From: Bacteroidales bacterium
GTDB lineage: Bacteria; Bacteroidota; Bacteroidia; Bacteroidales; UBA932
Assembly: GCA_017458265.1 (NCBI GenBank)
Contig: JAFTFV010000029.1
Location: 1 to 53,866, forward strand
DNA length: 53,866 nucleotides
Reading direction: 5' to 3'
How positions within the stretch are numbered: the stretch's first letter is position 1; every line of letters begins with the position of its first letter. Of the stretch, positions 33,349 through 41,625 are shown piece by piece. The notes beneath the pieces are model-generated. The model did no database searches. It saw only the letters and a program-made list of their open reading frames with translations, and was not told where the DNA came from. Position numbers and translations under genes: made by a program.

Positions 33349-34145
33349 AGACTGTACTTCTCACCGGAGGAAGCAGCGGTATCGGCGCTGCAACGGCTCT
33401 GCTGCTGGCAAAAAACGGCATAAAGGTTTATGCAGGTTCACGCCGCGGAACCGTAACTGACCCCCACCCAAACATTGTTCCCGTAAAACTGGACGTCAAT
33501 GACGCAGAGACCACAAAGCTCGTAGTTGACCGCATCGTCCAGGAAGAAGGCAGCCTGGATGCTGTCATCTGCAATGCAGGTGCAGGCATCTACGGCCCGC
33601 TGGAAGGAACCACTGAAGCAGAAGCCCGCGAACAGTTTGAAACCACCTATTTCGGCTCATTCAAGACAATTGAAGCATGTCTGCCGGTTTTCAGGAAACA
33701 GAACTTCGGACGCATCATAACCATCACTTCCGTAATGGCAGTCCTGCAGCTTCCATTCCAGGGGCTGTATTCCAGCGCAAAGGCTGCACTGCTGTCCCTG
33801 TCCCAGTCTCTGTCACTGGAGCTCAAGGGAACCGGAATCGAATGCTGCAGCATCCTTCCCGGAGACGTCGCAACAGGATTCACATCGGCAAGAAAGAAGA
33901 CTGAAGCTGCCCGGAAGGAAGATTCTCCATACAGGGAAAGGATGGAGAAGAACCTTGCCAAGATTGAAAAGGACGAGCTTGGAGGCATGTCTCCCGACGT
34001 AATTGCAAATGCCGTTTTCAAACAGCTCAGGCGCCGCCATATGGCTGTGAGGGTCATCCCACGCATAGATTATAAGGCAGTTGGTTTCCTGGTAAGAGTC
34101 CTTCCCGCAAAATGGGTTCTGGCAATTCTTAATCTCATCTATTGA
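33339..34145 (+). CDS. Short-chain dehydrogenase/reductase
   Basis: 268 residues, classical SDR. NAD(P) motif TGGSSGIGAATALLLA (residues 9-24), with SRRG suggesting NADPH; NAG at CNAGAGIYGP; catalytic Ser in ITSVMAV and YSSAK (Tyr, Lys). The C-terminus (about 247-268) is hydrophobic and could dip into the membrane, as in lipid-acting SDRs. The lipid operon context suggests a keto-lipid or keto-sphinganine substrate, but this is inference only. Its stop overlaps the next gene's TTG start. Confidence 0.85.
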   Translation: MEVKTVLLTGGSSGIGAATALLLAKNGIKVYAGSRRGTVTDPHPNIVPVKLDVNDAETTKLVVDRIVQEEGSLDAVICNAGAGIYGPLEGTTEAEAREQFETTYFGSFKTIEACLPVFRKQNFGRIITITSVMAVLQLPFQGLYSSAKAALLSLSQSLSLELKGTGIECCSILPGDVATGFTSARKKTEAARKEDSPYRERMEKNLAKIEKDELGGMSPDVIANAVFKQLRRRHMAVRVIPRIDYKAVGFLVRVLPAKWVLAILNLIY

Positions 34146-36613
34146 AAAGGTTCGCTCTCATATCGGCCCTGATTCTGCTCTGTACCAGTATGCTGGCGCA
34201 GAGCACACGCGTAAGAGGAAAGGTCATCGATGCCGAAACCGGAGAGCCCATCCCCTTTGTGAGCGTCTACTTTGACGGAACCACGATAGGTGTCTCGACA
34301 GACCTGGAGGGGCATTTCAGCCTGGAAACACGCTCTCCCGAAGCAAAGGTGCTGACGGCATCACTCATAGGCTATTTCCCTGAATCGCATAAAGTTACCC
34401 CGGGGTCCTTCTCAGAGCACAGTTTCTATCTGAAACCGGACGTAAGCCAGCTCAATGCCGCGCTTGTCAAGCCGGACAACCGCTACATCAAGTCCATACT
34501 AAAGAAAATCGACGCGGCACGCAGCATCCATAACCCGGACAAGATGGAAGACTGGACCACAGGCCTGTATTCGAAGATAGAGCTCGACGCCACCAACCTT
34601 GACGAGATAATGAGCGTTCCCTTCCTGAACAGGCACTTCGGGTTCATCATGGATTTTGCCGATACTTCCGTAGTTACCGGCAAAGCGACCTTCCCGTTCA
34701 TGATTTCAGAGAGCAGGTCTGAACTCTACCACTCAAAAGAAAGAGGAATCAACAGGGAGAAGATCGTAGCCAACCGCATTTCCGGCTTCCAGGAGGAAAA
34801 CACCATCAGTCAGTTTACCGGCGCCTTCCTTCTCAAAACCAACTTCTATGAATCCTCAATCGACATTTTCAAGATAAGGATTCCCAATCCCATTGCAGAA
34901 AGTTCGCATATTCTGTACAACTACTATCTGGTAGACAGCCTCAACGTGGAAGGCCGCAAGACATATGTTCTCCGCTTCCATCCCAAGAAACTGGTCACAT
35001 CCCCTACGTTTGACGGCCAGATGATGATCGATGCCGAGGATTTCGGCATACGCAACGTCCAGGCCACGCTTTCAAACGAATCCTCCGTCAACTGGATACG
35101 CCACATCTATCTTGATATCCGCAACACCCGCCTTCCCGACGGGCACTGGTTCCCCAAGGAAGAGGAACTCTTCATGAACCTCTCACTGTCTCTTAACGAG
35201 GAATCCAGGATCATCTCTGCTGTAGCGAACAGGAATATGGTCTACGACACTCCAAGGTTCGAAAGGGTGTCCGACTCCCCTGTCATGGATGAGAAACAGC
35301 CGGTCATAGTGCTCAAAAACGTTGCCCGCAGCGAAGAGATGTGGGAGTCTATGCGTCCGTACGAGCTCACACAGAGGGAAAAGGACATCTACACAATGGT
35401 AGAGACTGTTCAGGAGACTCCCATGTACAAGGCCACATACGCGATTGCACGCATGCTCGCAGTAGAGTACCTCGAAATCAAGCCGCTGAAATTCGAATTC
35501 GGAATGTGGGACCATACCATTGCCATAAACGACGTTGAAGGCTTGAGGCTGCAGCTTGGAGGACGCACTACCCATGACCTTACGGAAAGATTCCGGCTGG
35601 GAGGCTATCTCGCCTATGGTACAAGGGATAACGGATTCAAATGGTACGGACAGTTTGAATGGATGCTCAGCCGTCAGACATGGAGGAAACTCGACATCTG
35701 GGCCAAGAGGGATTTCGAACAGCTCAGCGGCGGAAACGATATTTTCAATTCTCAGAATTTTTTCTCTTCATTCCTCACCAAAAACGGTCCTTCCATGCAG
35801 AGCATGGTCAGGTCGGCCGGCATCAGGTACGAACATGAGTTCTCTCCGGACTTTACTGCAACCCTCCAGTACAGCAACCAGAGAATCTGGAGCAACGAAA
35901 GCGTCCAGCTGACGCGGAAAGACGGTTCCCTGGCAGAGAGCATCGGCAGCGACGAAATCAACCTTGGAATGCGGTTCTCCCATGATGAGAAAGCCACACG
36001 CAACTATTTCAAAAAGACTTACCTTTACACGCCATATCCCATTGTTTCCCTTAACATGCGCTATGCTTTCAAGGGCTTTGAACAGGATGCATTCCCGTAC
36101 CTGAGACTTGACGGAAACGTAACATGGAATACTCCCACCTTCCTCCTTGGAACAGGCAAGATGCTCTTTGGCGGCGGTTATATATACGGCAGTGTGCCAT
36201 ACCTCGTACTCAAACTGCACGAAGGCAATGCAAGTTATTTCGGAACCAGGCTTGCCTTCTCCTGCATGGATTACTACGAGTTCATTTCGGACCGCTGGCT
36301 GAATTTCTTCTATGAACACAACTTCAACAGCTTCTTCCTTGGGAAGATTCCGCTGGTAAAGGAACTTGACCTCAGGGAGGTCGTCACCTTCAGAGGGGCC
36401 TGGGGAACGCTCTCGGAGGCAAATAAAGAAAACGCTCCGTTCGTATTGCCATATAGTGCAGGAACTCTCGAAACGCCATACATCGAGGCCGGCGTAGGCA
36501 TAGCCAACATATTCCATTTCCTGCGTATAGACGCCTTCTGGCGCCTCACTCACCGCAGTGAAGAAAGAGGAAGGAACTTTACTTTAAACTTCGGAATAAA
36601 CGTGGATTTCTAG
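34142..36613 (+). CDS. DUF5686 outer-membrane protein with carboxypeptidase-like N-domain
   Basis: 823 residues. A signal peptide (1-19, cleaved near MLAQS), a carboxypeptidase-regulatory-like beta domain (about 22-100; VRGKVIDAETGEPIPFVSVY), a DUF5686 region, and a C-terminal barrel ending NFTLNFGINVDF. The start appears to be TTG, nested in the SDR stop (TTGA); no ATG lies near in frame. The family is common in Bacteroidota outer membranes and its role is unknown. Placement as last gene of a lipid operon hints at a part in envelope building. Its stop and that of trmO share the bases CTAG. Confidence 0.85.
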   Translation: MKRFALISALILLCTSMLAQSTRVRGKVIDAETGEPIPFVSVYFDGTTIGVSTDLEGHFSLETRSPEAKVLTASLIGYFPESHKVTPGSFSEHSFYLKPDVSQLNAALVKPDNRYIKSILKKIDAARSIHNPDKMEDWTTGLYSKIELDATNLDEIMSVPFLNRHFGFIMDFADTSVVTGKATFPFMISESRSELYHSKERGINREKIVANRISGFQEENTISQFTGAFLLKTNFYESSIDIFKIRIPNPIAESSHILYNYYLVDSLNVEGRKTYVLRFHPKKLVTSPTFDGQMMIDAEDFGIRNVQATLSNESSVNWIRHIYLDIRNTRLPDGHWFPKEEELFMNLSLSLNEESRIISAVANRNMVYDTPRFERVSDSPVMDEKQPVIVLKNVARSEEMWESMRPYELTQREKDIYTMVETVQETPMYKATYAIARMLAVEYLEIKPLKFEFGMWDHTIAINDVEGLRLQLGGRTTHDLTERFRLGGYLAYGTRDNGFKWYGQFEWMLSRQTWRKLDIWAKRDFEQLSGGNDIFNSQNFFSSFLTKNGPSMQSMVRSAGIRYEHEFSPDFTATLQYSNQRIWSNESVQLTRKDGSLAESIGSDEINLGMRFSHDEKATRNYFKKTYLYTPYPIVSLNMRYAFKGFEQDAFPYLRLDGNVTWNTPTFLLGTGKMLFGGGYIYGSVPYLVLKLHEGNASYFGTRLAFSCMDYYEFISDRWLNFFYEHNFNSFFLGKIPLVKELDLREVVTFRGAWGTLSEANKENAPFVLPYSAGTLETPYIEAGVGIANIFHFLRIDAFWRLTHRSEERGRNFTLNFGINVDF

Positions 36614-37269
36614 TCCCCGTAGGAGACAACCTCAAGAATATTGCCCGAGACCTTGAACCTAAGGTCTTTTCCGTCATATTCCATGGCATAAATCCTTGAA
36701 GGATCATCCTGATATGCAGGACGGGGATCAAGGGCAAGGACCTTTGCAAGTGCCGCTTTCTGCTTCTCAGAAAGGCCGATATTATCCGGGATAATGACAT
36801 TCAGCACAGCCCGGGGCGCCTCCCGGGCAAATCCGCATGCGGCATCGGGAACGGAATCGGCATATGCGATATACGGTTTGATGTCGTAGATGGGGGTGCC
36901 GTCGGCAAGGTCTGCGCCGGAAACCACAAGTTCCATGTCCTCTATCCTTTGAAGGCGTACACAGGAAAGGCCCAGAGAATTGGGATGGTATGGGGAACGG
37001 GTAGCAAAAACGCCAAGGGCGGTGTTCCCGCCAAGACGGGGCGGCCTCACCGTAGGCTGCCAGCTGCCTTTTGCAGGCTTGTTTGCACTGAAACCCCAAA
37101 TGAGCCAGATATGGCTGAAATCTTCAAGTCCCCTCAGCGCTTCCCTGACCCTGAATCCATCTTCGAAGACAATACGCCCTTCCAGTTCCTCAACCAGCGA
37201 GCTCTGGCGTGGAATGCCGAACTTTGAGCCAAAAGAGCCCCTGTAACGTGCTATGGGCGTGATTTCCAT
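36610..37269 (-). CDS. trmO: tRNA (N6-threonylcarbamoyl-adenosine-37-N6)-methyltransferase TrmO-like
   Basis: 219 residues, starting MEITPIARYRGSF (an in-frame ATG eight codons earlier lies inside the previous gene). TrmO/TsaA signatures: FGIPRQSSLV (residues about 19-28), FSHIWLIWGFS, RPPRLGG and VFATRSPYHPNSLGLS. The enzyme methylates t6A37 in tRNAs such as tRNA-Thr. It is the last gene of the gcv operon; its ATG overlaps the SEC-C stop (TGATG). Confidence 0.9.
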   Translation of the reverse strand: MEITPIARYRGSFGSKFGIPRQSSLVEELEGRIVFEDGFRVREALRGLEDFSHIWLIWGFSANKPAKGSWQPTVRPPRLGGNTALGVFATRSPYHPNSLGLSCVRLQRIEDMELVVSGADLADGTPIYDIKPYIAYADSVPDAACGFAREAPRAVLNVIIPDNIGLSEKQKAALAKVLALDPRPAYQDDPSRIYAMEYDGKDLRFKVSGNILEVVSYGD

Positions 37270-38495
37270 CAGGAGAGATATTTTCCGTGACAACGGCAGT
37301 AACGAAGACCGCTGCCGCAGGGACAGGGATCATCGGCAGCTACGTGCGGGATGGAGAAACCTATCGGGAAGTCGGAATCAATGGCGCCGAAACCGCTGGA
37401 TACAGTGGGCTCCGGCATTTTCCAGGAAGGATAATCTTCTGCAGGGGTTTCTTCAAGTCCTTTGGGAGCGATATCCGCAAGTTTCCAGGAGTCACGGTCG
37501 CACAGGCATTCCCCGGTTTCATTGGCGCTGCGGCCGCGGAGACACCACTTGGGGATGCTGTCGGCATAGTCACACACTATCTTGCAATATCCTTCCCATG
37601 CCGACTGAGGCACCTCCCCGGCACGAGGGGCATAAAAGATTGCGTCAAACAAGACTGGATTGGGGGCGTCAAGGTACTGGGCTTCAATCCAGGTGTCATG
37701 TTCGGCCTTTACAAGGGAGAAGCCGCTGTATCCCAGGCGTTTGTACAGCTCATCAAGGGCCATGCCCTCCGGCGTGCGCATTCCGACGATGAAATAGGGT
37801 GCACCTGCACCGGCCTCGTCGACATCGGCAAGGGAGAAATGCTTCACTCCCCTTTTCACTTTGTGCTCCTTACGCATTTCAAAGACAAGGGGGACGTCGT
37901 CAATGCTCGGGGATACCATGTTGTCTCCCCATTCGTTTTCGTATCGGCAAAGCTTGATGAGGGGGCTTCTGGTTATCATTTCCTCAAGTGAACGGAAATC
38001 CTTGTCCTTATGCTTTTCGTACCAGGCGAAAACCACGTCAAGAAAAGATTCCGTGGAGAGGATTCCGTAAAGGTTAAGGTACCCCAGACTTATTTTTTCA
38101 AACTCGTACTGGCCGCTTCTTTCCATCCTGCCGAAGACGGAATCAATCTCCGGAGACACTATTTCATAGATTTCGCGGCTAATCCACACCTTGTGGAAGT
38201 TCTCGTCCGAATCGTCATATTCAACTATTCCGGAGACTTCCACTATGGAGGGATAGTCTGCATAATCCATGTAGCGCACCCTTTCCGGACCGGCATGAAC
38301 AAGGTCCTTCAGAAGGCGGATGTCCCTTTCCATGAGATGAGACATCCACCTTCCGGGTTCCTCTTTGATATACCCGCACAGTTTGTCGAGCATCTGGGAC
38401 TTCCTGAGGCGTGACGGAAGGTCACTCCCCAGGATATCTCCGATGTCCTGAAGCTGGGCTTTTTCAAACCGGTCCAGTATGGTGCGAAGAGCCAT
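37269..38495 (-). CDS. SEC-C motif protein
   Basis: 408 residues, cytoplasmic, family not recognised over most of its length. The C-terminus is a SEC-C zinc motif, DPCPCGSGLRYCRCHGK (about 390-406), with cysteines spaced C-x-C-x8-C-x-C. SecA and many unrelated proteins carry this tail for protein or ribosome contact. The N-terminal 60 residues look like a helical SAP/Rho-N-like domain. Its ATG overlaps the gcvPB stop (TAATG), so it is made together with the glycine cleavage enzymes. Confidence 0.8.
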   Translation of the reverse strand: MALRTILDRFEKAQLQDIGDILGSDLPSRLRKSQMLDKLCGYIKEEPGRWMSHLMERDIRLLKDLVHAGPERVRYMDYADYPSIVEVSGIVEYDDSDENFHKVWISREIYEIVSPEIDSVFGRMERSGQYEFEKISLGYLNLYGILSTESFLDVVFAWYEKHKDKDFRSLEEMITRSPLIKLCRYENEWGDNMVSPSIDDVPLVFEMRKEHKVKRGVKHFSLADVDEAGAGAPYFIVGMRTPEGMALDELYKRLGYSGFSLVKAEHDTWIEAQYLDAPNPVLFDAIFYAPRAGEVPQSAWEGYCKIVCDYADSIPKWCLRGRSANETGECLCDRDSWKLADIAPKGLEETPAEDYPSWKMPEPTVSSGFGAIDSDFPIGFSIPHVAADDPCPCGSGLRYCRCHGKYLS

Positions 38496-39904
38496 TATTC
38501 AAGCGTGTCCTGATACTTGAGAATAGGGTTGCGTGCCGCTGCAGTCTCGTCCGGGCGGGAAATAGGTGCATTATGAGGTGCACCCTGCAGGATGGTGGGA
38601 TCCTGGGCAGCTTCTGCCGCAATCTTCCTCATCACCTCGATGAAGGCGTCAAGGGTCTCCTTGGACTCGGTTTCCGTAGGTTCAATCATGAGGGCCTGGT
38701 GGAAAAGGAGCGGGAAATAGATTGTAGGGGCATGGAAGCCGTAATCGAGAAGCCGCTTGGCGATATCAAGGGTCGTAGCGCCGTGAACATCGTCGTGGCC
38801 GCCGTCATTGATGAGGCCGTCGTACACGAATTCATGCTTGCAGACGCCGTCGATAGGGAGCTTGTACAGATCCTTGAGGCTTTCCTTGATATAGTTTGCG
38901 TTAAGGACTGAGTACTCGCCCACTTTCCTCAGATTCTGCTTTCCGAGAGAGAGGATGTAAGCATAGGCCTTGAGTATGACACCGAAGTTTCCGTGGAAAC
39001 CGGAGACAGTGATGTCAGGAAGGCAGTCCTCGAGTCTTTCTGCAACACCTACAGGGCCGCTGCCGGGGCCGCCGCCGCCGTGAGGGGTGGAGAAGGTCTT
39101 GTGCAGGTTCAGGTGCATGATATCGAAGCCCATGTCACCGGGACGTACAACACCCATCAGAGGATTCATATTGGCGCCGTCGTAATAGAGAAGGCCGCCT
39201 GCCTCGTGAACGAGCTTTGCGATGGTCTCGATTTCCGTTTCGAAAAGTCCCAGCGTGTTGGGATTTGTCATCATGATGCCTGCGATGCTGTCATCCAGAA
39301 GGGCCTTCAGGGCCTCGACGTCTATCCTGCCGTTGGAGAGGGACTTCACCTCCACCACCTGGAGACCGCATACTGCTGCCGATGCAGGATTGGTGCCATG
39401 GGCGCTGTCGGGGACGATGACCTTTGTACGGCCAAGGTCTCCGCGGTTCATATGGTACTGGCGCATGATCATGAGGCCGGTGAGCTCTCCGTGTGCTCCG
39501 GCGCAGGGGTCAAAGGTAAAGGTATGCATGCCGGTGATGGCGGCAAGAGCCTTGTTCATCTCCTGATATACCTTCAGTGCGCCCTTTGCAAGACCGGCAT
39601 GAACAAGCGGATGCAGACCGGCAAAGCCAGGAAGGGATGCAACCTCCTCATTGATCTTGGGATTGTACTTCATGGTACATGAGCCAAGAGGATAGAAGCC
39701 TGTGTCCACGCCGAAGTTCATCTGTGACAGATTGGTATAGTGGCGGACAACATCCGGTTCGCTCACCTCCGGAAGAAGAAGTGCACTTCCCCTCTTGAGG
39801 GCGGCGGGAATCTCTGCATGAGCAGGATAGCGGTTTTCAGGAAGTGAGTAACCTGTACGTCCTTCCCTGGATACTTCGAATATGAGTTTGTCGTAGTATT
39901 TCAT
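38495..39904 (-). CDS. gcvPB: Glycine dehydrogenase (decarboxylating) subunit 2
   Basis: 469 residues, the PLP-carrying half of split P-protein. Signatures: GSCTMKYNPKINEEVASLPGF near residue 75, HGTNPASA, YDGANMNPLMGVVRPGD and the PLP-lysine NLHKTFSTPHGGGGPGSGP (about 267-285). It decarboxylates glycine and passes the aminomethyl group to the lipoyl arm of GcvH. It begins two bases after the gcvPA stop. Confidence 0.96.
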   Translation of the reverse strand: MKYYDKLIFEVSREGRTGYSLPENRYPAHAEIPAALKRGSALLLPEVSEPDVVRHYTNLSQMNFGVDTGFYPLGSCTMKYNPKINEEVASLPGFAGLHPLVHAGLAKGALKVYQEMNKALAAITGMHTFTFDPCAGAHGELTGLMIMRQYHMNRGDLGRTKVIVPDSAHGTNPASAAVCGLQVVEVKSLSNGRIDVEALKALLDDSIAGIMMTNPNTLGLFETEIETIAKLVHEAGGLLYYDGANMNPLMGVVRPGDMGFDIMHLNLHKTFSTPHGGGGPGSGPVGVAERLEDCLPDITVSGFHGNFGVILKAYAYILSLGKQNLRKVGEYSVLNANYIKESLKDLYKLPIDGVCKHEFVYDGLINDGGHDDVHGATTLDIAKRLLDYGFHAPTIYFPLLFHQALMIEPTETESKETLDAFIEVMRKIAAEAAQDPTILQGAPHNAPISRPDETAAARNPILKYQDTLE

Positions 39905-39906
39905 GG

Positions 39907-41235
39907 CTATCCCTCCTTGATTACTTTAACGAGCTGATCAATCTCTTCCTTGCTGCGCTTTTCGGTGACGCAGAAGCTGACATAGCCTTCTTCCGTGTCG
40001 AGAGCGGCAAAGAAACCGGCTTTTTCAAGCCTTTGCTGCATATAACCCGGGAACTCCTTCGGCTTCAGGACAAATTCCTTGAGGAAAGGCTTGCTAGGAT
40101 AGACTTCCTCGAACTTTCCGGTCTTGAGAAGTTCGTCATAGAGGTAGTGAGCGCCGTCGGAACTCAGGCGGTTCACTTCCTTCATGCCCTGAGGGCCCAT
40201 AAGTGAAAGGTAAACCGTAACCCAGAGAGCCATGAGCGACTCGTTGGAGCATATATTGGAGCTTGCTTTTTCCCTCTTGATGTGCTGTTCCCTTGCCTGA
40301 AGTGTGAGAACGAAAGCCCTGCGGCCTTCCTTGTCGGCTGTCTGGCCTACGATGCGGCCGGGCATCTTTCTCACATGTTCCTTCTTAACGGCCATGAAGC
40401 CCACATAAGGGCCACCATAGCTGAGAGGAAGCCCAAGGGACTGTCCGTCGCCTACGGCAATGTCGGCGCCCCATTCTCCGGGAGTCTTTATAACTGCAAG
40501 GGCGGAAGGGTCACAATACTGCACGAAGACGGCACCCGCTGCATGGATTGCATCGGCAAAACCTTCGAGGTTTTCGATGATGCCGTAGCGGTTGATGGAA
40601 GGAAGGATGACTCCGGCAACGTTTCCGGAGGCCAGTTCCGCCTTGAGGGATTCAAGGGAGGATTCGCCTTCCTGCTGCTCTACATAGCCGATTTCGACTC
40701 CGTGGAAGCGGGCATAGTTTGCAACGACCTTAAGCACATGAGGCAGAAGCGTCCTGGACAGGAGCACCCTTGTCTTTTTCCTTGCTATGGCCGGGCACAT
40801 CATCATTGCTTCTGCCGCGGCGGTGGGGCCGTCATACATCGAAGCGTTGGAAACGTCCATGCCGGTGAGGGCGCAGATCATGCTCTGATACTCGAAAATG
40901 TATCGGAGCGTTCCCTGGGAAATCTCACACTGGTAAGGAGTATATGCGGTAAGGAATTCCGAGCGGGAAGTGATATAAGGTATCACCGAAGGGGTGAAAT
41001 GGTCATATGCTCCTGCCCCCACAAACACCTTGAGACGGCTGTTCATCGCATCAAGGGCCTGGAAGTAATCCCTGATTTCCTGCTCCGACATGGCGTCAGG
41101 AAGGGCATAGGCGCCCTTTTTCCTGCAGGAGACAGGGACGTCGGAATAAAGATCGGCGAGCTGTTTCACGCCGATCCTGTCCAACATAGCCTTTATATCC
41201 GCATCGGTATGCGGAATGTAAGGATTCTGGGCCAT
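39907..41235 (-). CDS. gcvPA: Glycine dehydrogenase (decarboxylating) subunit 1
   Basis: 442 residues, starting MAQNPYIPHTDADIKAMLD. An earlier in-frame start would run into gcvH. Typical segments are FVGAGAYDHFTPSVIPYI (about 74-91), TPYQCEISQGTL, GMDVSNASMYDGPTA and LPLSYGGPYVGFMAVKKEH. It lacks the PLP lysine and pairs with GcvPB to form the active P-protein. One base separates its ATG from the gcvH stop. Confidence 0.96.
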   Translation of the reverse strand: MAQNPYIPHTDADIKAMLDRIGVKQLADLYSDVPVSCRKKGAYALPDAMSEQEIRDYFQALDAMNSRLKVFVGAGAYDHFTPSVIPYITSRSEFLTAYTPYQCEISQGTLRYIFEYQSMICALTGMDVSNASMYDGPTAAAEAMMMCPAIARKKTRVLLSRTLLPHVLKVVANYARFHGVEIGYVEQQEGESSLESLKAELASGNVAGVILPSINRYGIIENLEGFADAIHAAGAVFVQYCDPSALAVIKTPGEWGADIAVGDGQSLGLPLSYGGPYVGFMAVKKEHVRKMPGRIVGQTADKEGRRAFVLTLQAREQHIKREKASSNICSNESLMALWVTVYLSLMGPQGMKEVNRLSSDGAHYLYDELLKTGKFEEVYPSKPFLKEFVLKPKEFPGYMQQRLEKAGFFAALDTEEGYVSFCVTEKRSKEEIDQLVKVIKEG

Positions 41236-41236
41236 A

Positions 41237-41617
41237 TTATTCGCCGATAAATGCCTTGTATGCAGCAGCGTCCATAAGAGCGTCAAGCTCTGATGCGTCG
41301 CTCATTTCAACCTTGATTATCCAGCTGCCGAATGCGTCCTCGTTGACCTTTTCGGGAGCATCCTCAAGCTCTTCATTCACCTCCACTACGGTACCGGAAA
41401 CGGGGCTGATAAGGTCTGAAGAGGCCTTTACGCTCTCAAGGGCGCCGAATTCTTCACCGGCGTCGACGGTGTCATCAACGTCAGGCATGTCGACATAGGT
41501 GATGTCACCCATTTCCTTCTGTGCATAATCGGAAACGCCGATAACAGCAATGTTTCCTTCAACTTTTACCCATTCGTGAGACTCGGAATACTTGAGTCCT
41601 TCAGCAATTTTAGACAT
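41237..41617 (-). CDS. gcvH: Glycine cleavage system H protein
   Basis: 126 residues. The lipoyl-lysine sits in EFGALESVKASSDL (Lys at about residue 64), inside the hammerhead fold beginning at HEWVKVEGNIAVIGVSDYA. GcvH shuttles the aminomethyl group between GcvP, GcvT and the L-protein. Eight bases separate it from gcvT. Confidence 0.97.
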   Translation of the reverse strand: MSKIAEGLKYSESHEWVKVEGNIAVIGVSDYAQKEMGDITYVDMPDVDDTVDAGEEFGALESVKASSDLISPVSGTVVEVNEELEDAPEKVNEDAFGSWIIKVEMSDASELDALMDAAAYKAFIGE

Positions 41618-41625
41618 AGTGTTTA

